DNA of 11,889 bases, from assembly GCA_045627385.1 (NCBI GenBank), contig JAZQNO010000024.1:1-11889 (forward strand), in the 5' to 3' direction. The notes beneath the pieces are model-generated. The model ran no database searches. It was given only the letters and a program-made list of their open reading frames with translations, and was not told where the DNA came from. This document shows, one piece after another, positions 8,369-11,889 of this stretch (positions are counted from its first letter, which is position 1; each line of letters opens with the position of its first letter). The DNA is from UBA1757 sp045627385 (GTDB taxonomy: Bacteria; Bacteroidota; Bacteroidia; Bacteroidales; UBA1402). The position numbers and the translations under genes are program-made.

Positions 8369-10648
8369 TCAAGCTTCCTGTCCGGAATTCTGCTCTTCGC
8401 TGTTTCCGTTTCCGTTGCCTTTGCCATGGCGTTCGCCACGGTCGCGACGGTCACGGCGTTCGCCTCTGTCGGGGCGCTCACCGCGCGGACGGCGTTCGCG
8501 TTCGGCAGGTTCCACATAGCCTTCGGGCTTCTCAAGCAGCACCTTGCGGCTAAGCTTGAACTTTCCGGTTTTGGGATCGATATCGAGCAACTTCACATCG
8601 AGTTCGTCGCCTTCCTTGAAACCGGCTTCTTCGACGGTCTCCAGACGGCGCCATTCGATTTCGGAGATATGGAGCAGGCCATCCTTTCCGGGCATGAATT
8701 CCACAAAAGCGCCGTAAGGCATGATGCTGCGAATCTTTCCGTGATAGACCTTTCCGGGTTCGGGAATGGCCACGATGGCATTGATTTTGGCCAGAGCGGC
8801 ATCGATGGAAGCCTTGTTGCAGGCGGCGATTTCCACACGACCCTGTCCGTCGGTCTCTTCGATGGTGATGATGGCGCCGGTCTCTTCCTGCATTCCCTGA
8901 ATGATCTTTCCGCCAGGGCCGATGACAGCGCCGATGAACTCCTTCGGAATCCAGATGACTTCGAGGCGAGGAGCATTGGGTTTGAGGTCGGGACGCGGAG
9001 CGGGAAGCGTTTCGGTGATTTTGCCCAGAATATGGAGACGGCCTTCCTTGGCCTGATTCAGAGCCTTTTCAAGGATTTCGTATGACAGACCATCCACCTT
9101 GATATCCATCTGGGTGGCCGTGATACCGTCCTTGGTGCCGGTCACCTTGAAGTCCATGTCGCCCAGGTGGTCTTCATCGCCCAGGATGTCGGACAGGACT
9201 TTGTAGTTGGTGCCCTTGTTTTCGCTGATCAGACCCATGGCAATGCCGGCAACGGGTTTCTGGAGAGGCACACCGGCATCCATCAGAGCCAGACAGCCGG
9301 CGCAGACGGTTGCCATTGACGAGGAACCGTTCGATTCGAGAATATCGGAAACCACGCGCAACACGTATGGATAATCCTTGGGCAGCATGGCCTTGAGGGC
9401 ACGCCAGGCCAGATGGCCGTGGCCCACTTCACGACGGCCGACGCCGCGGGGAGCCTTGGCTTCGCCGGTGGAGAAAGGCGGGAAATTGTAATGGAGCAGG
9501 AAACGCTCGGGAGTCTGGTTGAGCACATCGTCAACCATTTTTTCGTCGAGTTTGGTGCCCAAAGTGACCGAACTCAGGCTCTGAGTCTCGCCGCGGGTGA
9601 AGATGGCCGAGCCGTGGCAACCGGGCAGCGGATCCACCTCGCACCAGATGGGACGGATTTCGTTGGTCTTGCGGCCATCGAGACGCTTGCCTTCGTCGAG
9701 GACGCAGCGGCGCATGGCGTCGCGTTCCACATCGTGGTAGTAACGGGCCACCATTTCGGCCTTTTCGGCCTGCTCTTCTTCAGTCATCGTGGCGAGATAT
9801 TCGTCCATGATGGCCTTGAAGTTGGCTTCGCGTTCGTGTTTGTTGGTGTTGCAGGAGGCGGCGCAGGCATAAGCCTTGTCGTAGGTCTTTTCGCGGACAT
9901 CCTTGCGGAGGTCTTCGTCGTTGACTTCGTGGCAATAGGTGCGCTTGACGGTCTTGCCGGCCATTTCGGCCAGTTCGAGCTGGGCCTGGCACTGCACCTT
10001 GATGGCGGCGTGGGCCACCTTCAGGGCTTCCAGCAGGTCGGCTTCCTGCACTTCCTGCATTTCGCCTTCCACCATCATGATGTTCTCGATGGTGGCGCCC
10101 ACCATGATATCCATATCGGCACGAAGAAGTTCGGCCTTGGTGGGATTGATTTTGAACTGTCCGTCGATGCGGGCAACGCGAACTTCGGAGATCGGTCCGT
10201 TGAAAGGAATGTCGGAGCATGCCAAGGCGGCAGAGGCAGCCAGACCGGCCAATGCGTCGGGCATGTCGCCTTCGCAGTTGTCGTCGGCCGAATAGAGAGT
10301 CACCATGACGATGGTGTCGGCATGATAATCGTCGGGGAAGAGGGGACGGAGGGCGCGGTCCACCAGACGGCTGGTGAGGATTTCATAATCGGAAGCGCGG
10401 CCTTCGCGTTTGGTGAAACCGCCGGGGAAACGTCCGGCAGAAGCGAACTTTTCCTTGTATTCGACGGTGAGAGGCATGAAATCTGTGCCGGGCTGTGCTT
10501 CCTGAGCGGAGCACACGGTGGCCAGCAATACGATGTTGTTCATGCGCAACATCACGGAGCCGTCGGCCTGCTTGGCCAGCTTTCCGTTTTCAAGGGTGAT
10601 GATGCGTCCGTCACCCAGGTCAATTGTCTTGACGAATGGAGCTTGCAT
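8369..10648 (-). CDS. pnp: Polyribonucleotide nucleotidyltransferase (PNPase)
   Basis: This 759-residue phosphorolytic 3'-5' exoribonuclease is complete. The first RNase PH domain contains LLATVCS (41-47) and GGFTKREGR (76-84). A helical linker follows at about 230-325. The second RNase PH domain carries the catalytic stretch SDILGDEDHLGDMDFK (486-501), where Asp493, Asp499 and Lys501 match E. coli Asp486, Asp492 and Lys494. The KH domain follows with its GPGGK loop at 577-581, then an S1 domain at about 632-704 (GKVYHGKIRSIMPYGAFVEF). The last ~50 residues (709-759) form a low-complexity tail rich in Arg, Gly, Asp and Glu, then Gly-Asn repeats. I have the impression such tails are common in Bacteroidetes PNPases and could bind RNA or partners, but that is inference. 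It acts in cytosolic mRNA decay. The gene appears monocistronic, with a promoter candidate upstream and a hairpin downstream. Confidence 0.98.
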   Translation of the reverse strand: MQAPFVKTIDLGDGRIITLENGKLAKQADGSVMLRMNNIVLLATVCSAQEAQPGTDFMPLTVEYKEKFASAGRFPGGFTKREGRASDYEILTSRLVDRALRPLFPDDYHADTIVMVTLYSADDNCEGDMPDALAGLAASAALACSDIPFNGPISEVRVARIDGQFKINPTKAELLRADMDIMVGATIENIMMVEGEMQEVQEADLLEALKVAHAAIKVQCQAQLELAEMAGKTVKRTYCHEVNDEDLRKDVREKTYDKAYACAASCNTNKHEREANFKAIMDEYLATMTEEEQAEKAEMVARYYHDVERDAMRRCVLDEGKRLDGRKTNEIRPIWCEVDPLPGCHGSAIFTRGETQSLSSVTLGTKLDEKMVDDVLNQTPERFLLHYNFPPFSTGEAKAPRGVGRREVGHGHLAWRALKAMLPKDYPYVLRVVSDILESNGSSSMATVCAGCLALMDAGVPLQKPVAGIAMGLISENKGTNYKVLSDILGDEDHLGDMDFKVTGTKDGITATQMDIKVDGLSYEILEKALNQAKEGRLHILGKITETLPAPRPDLKPNAPRLEVIWIPKEFIGAVIGPGGKIIQGMQEETGAIITIEETDGQGRVEIAACNKASIDAALAKINAIVAIPEPGKVYHGKIRSIMPYGAFVEFMPGKDGLLHISEIEWRRLETVEEAGFKEGDELDVKLLDIDPKTGKFKLSRKVLLEKPEGYVEPAERERRPRGERPDRGERRDRRDRGERHGKGNGNGNSEEQNSGQEA

Positions 10649-10664
10649 AAATGGTTTGTCTTGA

Positions 10665-10680
10665 GGGACGGGATTGTCCC
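10665..10680 (-). other. Small hairpin in the pnp leader
   Basis: GGGAC (10665-10669) and GTCCC (10676-10680) form a 5-bp GC-rich stem with a 6-nt loop, about 16 bp upstream of the pnp ATG and inside the predicted untranslated leader. In E. coli a leader stem-loop mediates pnp autoregulation through RNase III and PNPase. This hairpin is much smaller, so a similar role is only speculation. Confidence 0.3.
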
Positions 10681-10705
10681 ATGGGTTTATATACTCGAAA
10701 ATTCG

Positions 10706-10736
10706 CGCAAAAGTACAAATTATTTGTCACTTTGCG
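10706..10736. promoter_or_regulatory. 31-bp interrupted dyad covering the pnp promoter, operator-like
   Basis: Four 6-bp blocks are arranged symmetrically: CGCAAA (10706-10711), ACAAAT (10715-10720), ATTTGT (10722-10727) and TTTGCG (10731-10736). The outer and inner pairs are exact reverse complements, separated by 3-nt unmatched spacers and centred on the single T at 10721. The -7 box lies inside it. The symmetry would suit a dimeric regulator, but AT-rich promoter DNA can give such patterns by chance and no regulator gene is adjacent. Confidence 0.35.
10708..10715 (-). promoter_or_regulatory. Candidate Bacteroidetes -7 promoter box for pnp
   Basis: The minus strand reads TACTTTTG here, a full match to the Bacteroidetes sigma-ABfr -7 consensus TAnnTTTG. 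It is about 60 bp upstream of the pnp ATG and implies a leader of roughly 50 nt. No clear TTTG -33 element is seen 19-21 bp further upstream. It lies at the edge of a symmetric dyad, listed separately. Confidence 0.6.
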
Positions 10737-10792
10737 TTTGATTGACAGTTTTTTCAAGCATTACCTGTTCCAAACCTGTTGAAGTCACCCGT

Positions 10793-11017
10793 TCACCACC
10801 AAATCTGTTGATTGTTCTGGTAAGTAAATATTCTTTCCTCTCGACCACCATCCAAACACCTAAGCCAGTATAAAGCATTCTCATATCCTTGATAAGTCAA
10901 AGAATCAGATTCAGCAGTCTTGATGCCAAGTGAAACCCACGATTTATCATAATAAAACAATTCATAACGATTTCCAGGCACGACCATGTTCATATCACTC
11001 TTCATACAAAATTCCAC
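10793..11017 (-). pseudogene. C-terminal remnant of a transglutaminase-like Bacteroides-type secreted protein
   Basis: Seventy-four codons are open from a GTG at 11017. From residue 13 onward the sequence (VPGNRYELFYYDKSWVSLG, then ALYWLRCLDGGREERIFTY and a terminal NNQQIWW) resembles the last ~60 residues of large secreted transglutaminase-like proteins of Bacteroides, which I recall ending in EERIFTYENGKQVWW or close to it. The natural stop follows WW. No start signal, signal peptide or folded domain of its own is evident. The N-terminal piece of what looks like the same protein lies directly upstream in a different frame (11262-11002), overlapping by 16 bp. I therefore read the two as one gene with its middle deleted and the frame broken. 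The family recall is from memory and was not searched. Confidence 0.6.
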
Positions 11018-11262
11018 ATCATGACCGTTTCCCTGTAATAGTTATATGCGGGACAATTTGTCCACTGATGCCACATATTTTTAATTAAAAATCTAGTAGC
11101 CAAGTATTTTCTAGGTGAAAAACGATAATTCTTCAGTGCACATTCCAACTGCGAATAATTACTACCTGATAGGGCCTTAATTGCACTGATGTCTGCTGCT
11201 CTGCATGAAAGATTACACACCATACAGGACAGCAAAAAGATAATACAAGTCTTAGATTTCAT
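11002..11262 (-). CDS. N-terminal fragment of a transglutaminase-like secreted protein (probably decayed)
   Basis: This 86-residue ORF starts at ATG 11262; the frame extends upstream only to a TTG at 11274, which I reject. Residues 1-22 (MKSKTCIIFLLSCMVCNLSC and on) form a signal peptide, with LLSC or NLSC as possible lipoprotein cleavage sites. Residues 28-63 (IKALSGSNYSQLECALKNY, then RKYLATRFLIKNM) resemble the helical N-terminal region of Bacteroides transglutaminase-domain proteins, which continues as FLIENMPGHY followed by several hundred residues. Here similarity appears to stop after residue 63 and the frame ends 23 residues later. No catalytic Cys-His-Asp core is present, so transglutaminase or protease activity is not expected. 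It may still be translated and exported as a short peptide. It begins 8 bp after the membrane-protein gene stop, so the two may be cotranscribed. Confidence 0.5.
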   Translation of the reverse strand: MKSKTCIIFLLSCMVCNLSCRAADISAIKALSGSNYSQLECALKNYRFSPRKYLATRFLIKNMWHQWTNCPAYNYYRETVMMWNFV

Positions 11263-11270
11263 ATTGCCTA

Positions 11271-11642
11271 TCAATCAAACAGCCAATACGTCGCGCCGAC
11301 ATTACAAAATGTGCACACATAAAAACATATGGCATTTAAAACACAAAACAATGCGGCATTGAAATCCATCTGACGTTTGATTATTGTATTATACAGCATT
11401 AACAGCAAACTTGCCGGAATAAACAACGTGCAAGCCAACACCCAAGCTCCTGTCCAAAGTGTACCATCGAATGCATTGTATAGAAAGTCATTCATTTCCG
11501 TCGGGTCATTGAATCTTCGTGCAAAACTTCCGCCATAGCAAATATCAACCTTTAACAAAACGGAATAATAGAGACTTGATAAAAGAACTGCAACGCTGTT
11601 TACGATGGTGAATAATTTATAAGAGGTGATTTTGAATGTCAT
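11271..11642 (-). CDS. Small integral membrane protein of unknown function
   Basis: This 123-residue protein starts at ATG 11642. I do not recognise a family. Three hydrophobic stretches are visible at about residues 10-30, 62-84 and 94-120, which would make a three-helix inner-membrane protein. The loop between helices 1 and 2 (residues 31-60) is polar and contains YGGSFARRFNDPTEM. Helix 3 holds several cysteines and aromatic residues (CFYVCTFCNVGATYW). The gene is AT-rich compared with pnp and the genes beyond it. It sits immediately upstream of the transglutaminase-like remnant, which suggests the pair arrived or decays together. Coding status is likely from its length and helix pattern, not from homology. 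Confidence 0.55.
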   Translation of the reverse strand: MTFKITSYKLFTIVNSVAVLLSSLYYSVLLKVDICYGGSFARRFNDPTEMNDFLYNAFDGTLWTGAWVLACTLFIPASLLLMLYNTIIKRQMDFNAALFCVLNAICFYVCTFCNVGATYWLFD

Positions 11643-11672
11643 AACTATTTGTATTAGTGATTGATATGTTAT

Positions 11673-11876
11673 TTATCCTGTGATACATAAAACTTGGACT
11701 ATGGCAAAGTAAGGGATCAATCCTAATCTATCCAAGTTTCCGCTCCATATCAATCGGAGGTAGTGTTTCATCGAGTGTGTCTGGAGCCGCTCTCGCGGAG
11801 TCTCCAGACTTGCAGATGTAATCAGTTGCCTGGTCAGACTGTCGGTCATGAGTTCATGCGTGCGGTCCTCACGCAT
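11673..11876 (-). CDS. Doubtful 67-codon ORF across the inverted-repeat region
   Basis: An ATG at 11876 opens 67 codons (starting MREDRTHELMTDSLTRQL). I do not recognise the product and see neither a signal peptide nor membrane segments. Three perfect inverted repeats lie within it, including one that spans its start codon, which argues that the DNA is structured rather than coding. I list it because it is open and GC-richer than the flanking 11000-11690 stretch. Confidence 0.18.
   Translation of the reverse strand: MREDRTHELMTDSLTRQLITSASLETPRERLQTHSMKHYLRLIWSGNLDRLGLIPYFAIVQVLCITG
11690..11739. repeat. Perfect 9-bp inverted repeat, possible terminator of an upstream gene
   Basis: AAACTTGGA (11690-11698) and TCCAAGTTT (11731-11739) are exact reverse complements separated by 32 nt. 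Read on the minus strand, the second arm runs into TTTTATG, which gives a weak terminator-like T-run about 48 bp before the membrane-protein gene. The loop is long for a simple terminator. Confidence 0.45.
11779..11809. repeat. Compound hairpin with 8-bp and 4-bp stems
   Basis: GTCTGGAG (11779-11786) pairs with CTCCAGAC (11802-11809). Inside it CCGC (11787-11790) pairs with GCGG (11795-11798) around a TCTC loop, leaving a 3-nt bulge on one side. The GC-rich stem in an otherwise AT-rich flank suggests a folded RNA or a protein-binding site, but neither is identified. Confidence 0.5.
11856..11876. repeat. Perfect 7-bp inverted repeat
   Basis: ATGCGTG (11856-11862) and CACGCAT (11870-11876) are exact reverse complements around a 7-nt loop. 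It is the third inverted repeat within about 190 bp near the window edge. The context beyond the window is needed to say what it belongs to. Confidence 0.4.
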
Positions 11877-11889
11877 CGAATAAAATAAC

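Noticed and set aside
9413..10741. 442-codon open frame on the + strand opposite pnp
   Set aside because: It is a shadow of pnp. The product is a His/Gly/Phe-rich low-information sequence and the frame runs through the pnp promoter.
10763..10780. Direct repeat ACCTGTT at 10763-10769 and 10774-10780
   Set aside because: Seven bases repeated once at an 11-bp spacing can arise by chance, and no nearby feature gives it meaning.
11263..11274. TTG start at 11274 for the secreted remnant
   Set aside because: Starting at the ATG at 11262 gives a normal signal peptide (MKSKTCIIFLL). The four extra residues would precede it and overlap the preceding gene.
11690..11889. Insertion sequence or integron attC site at the window edge
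   Set aside because: The inverted repeats are suggestive, but there is no transposase or integrase, no target duplication and no second copy in the window, so I cannot support a mobile element.

Overview
The window looks like chromosomal DNA from a member of the Bacteroidales (Bacteroidetes). The best evidence is an MG2/TonB-plug-like surface protein of a type I know from Bacteroides and Prevotella relatives, a PNPase with an Arg/Gly/Asp-rich tail, a Bacteroidetes-type -7 box (TAnnTTTG) upstream of pnp, and remnants of a transglutaminase-like secreted protein ending in the Gln-x-Trp-Trp motif I associate with Bacteroides. No rRNA, tRNA, CRISPR array, transposase or phage gene was seen. I cannot fix the genus.

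Layout. Positions 1-2547 (+) hold the 3' part of a large MG2-domain protein whose start lies upstream of the window. It converges on a block of minus-strand genes. Read in their own direction these are pnp (10648-8369), then a hairpin (8329-8297), then a SulP-family anion transporter with a STAS domain (8287-6575), pyruvate:ferredoxin oxidoreductase nifJ (6555-3079) and a small DUF985/cupin_5 protein (3082-2630). SulP and nifJ are 19 bp apart, and nifJ and the cupin gene overlap by 4 bp (ATGA), so these three probably form one transcription unit. pnp has its own promoter candidate at 10708-10715, which lies inside a symmetric 31-bp dyad.

Upstream of pnp (10793-11889) the DNA becomes visibly AT-rich and of accessory character. 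It holds a three-helix membrane protein (11642-11271), then an N-terminal fragment (11262-11002) and a C-terminal fragment (11017-10793) of what appears to be a single transglutaminase-like secreted protein that has lost its middle. The last ~250 bp have no convincing gene but contain three perfect inverted repeats.

Functionally this is mostly core metabolism: anaerobic conversion of pyruvate to acetyl-CoA (nifJ), anion uptake (SulP) and RNA turnover (pnp). No previously undescribed system is evident. The items most worth a second look are the collapsed gene at 10793-11262, the string of inverted repeats at 11690-11876, the hairpin abutting the SulP start codon, and the dyad over the pnp promoter.
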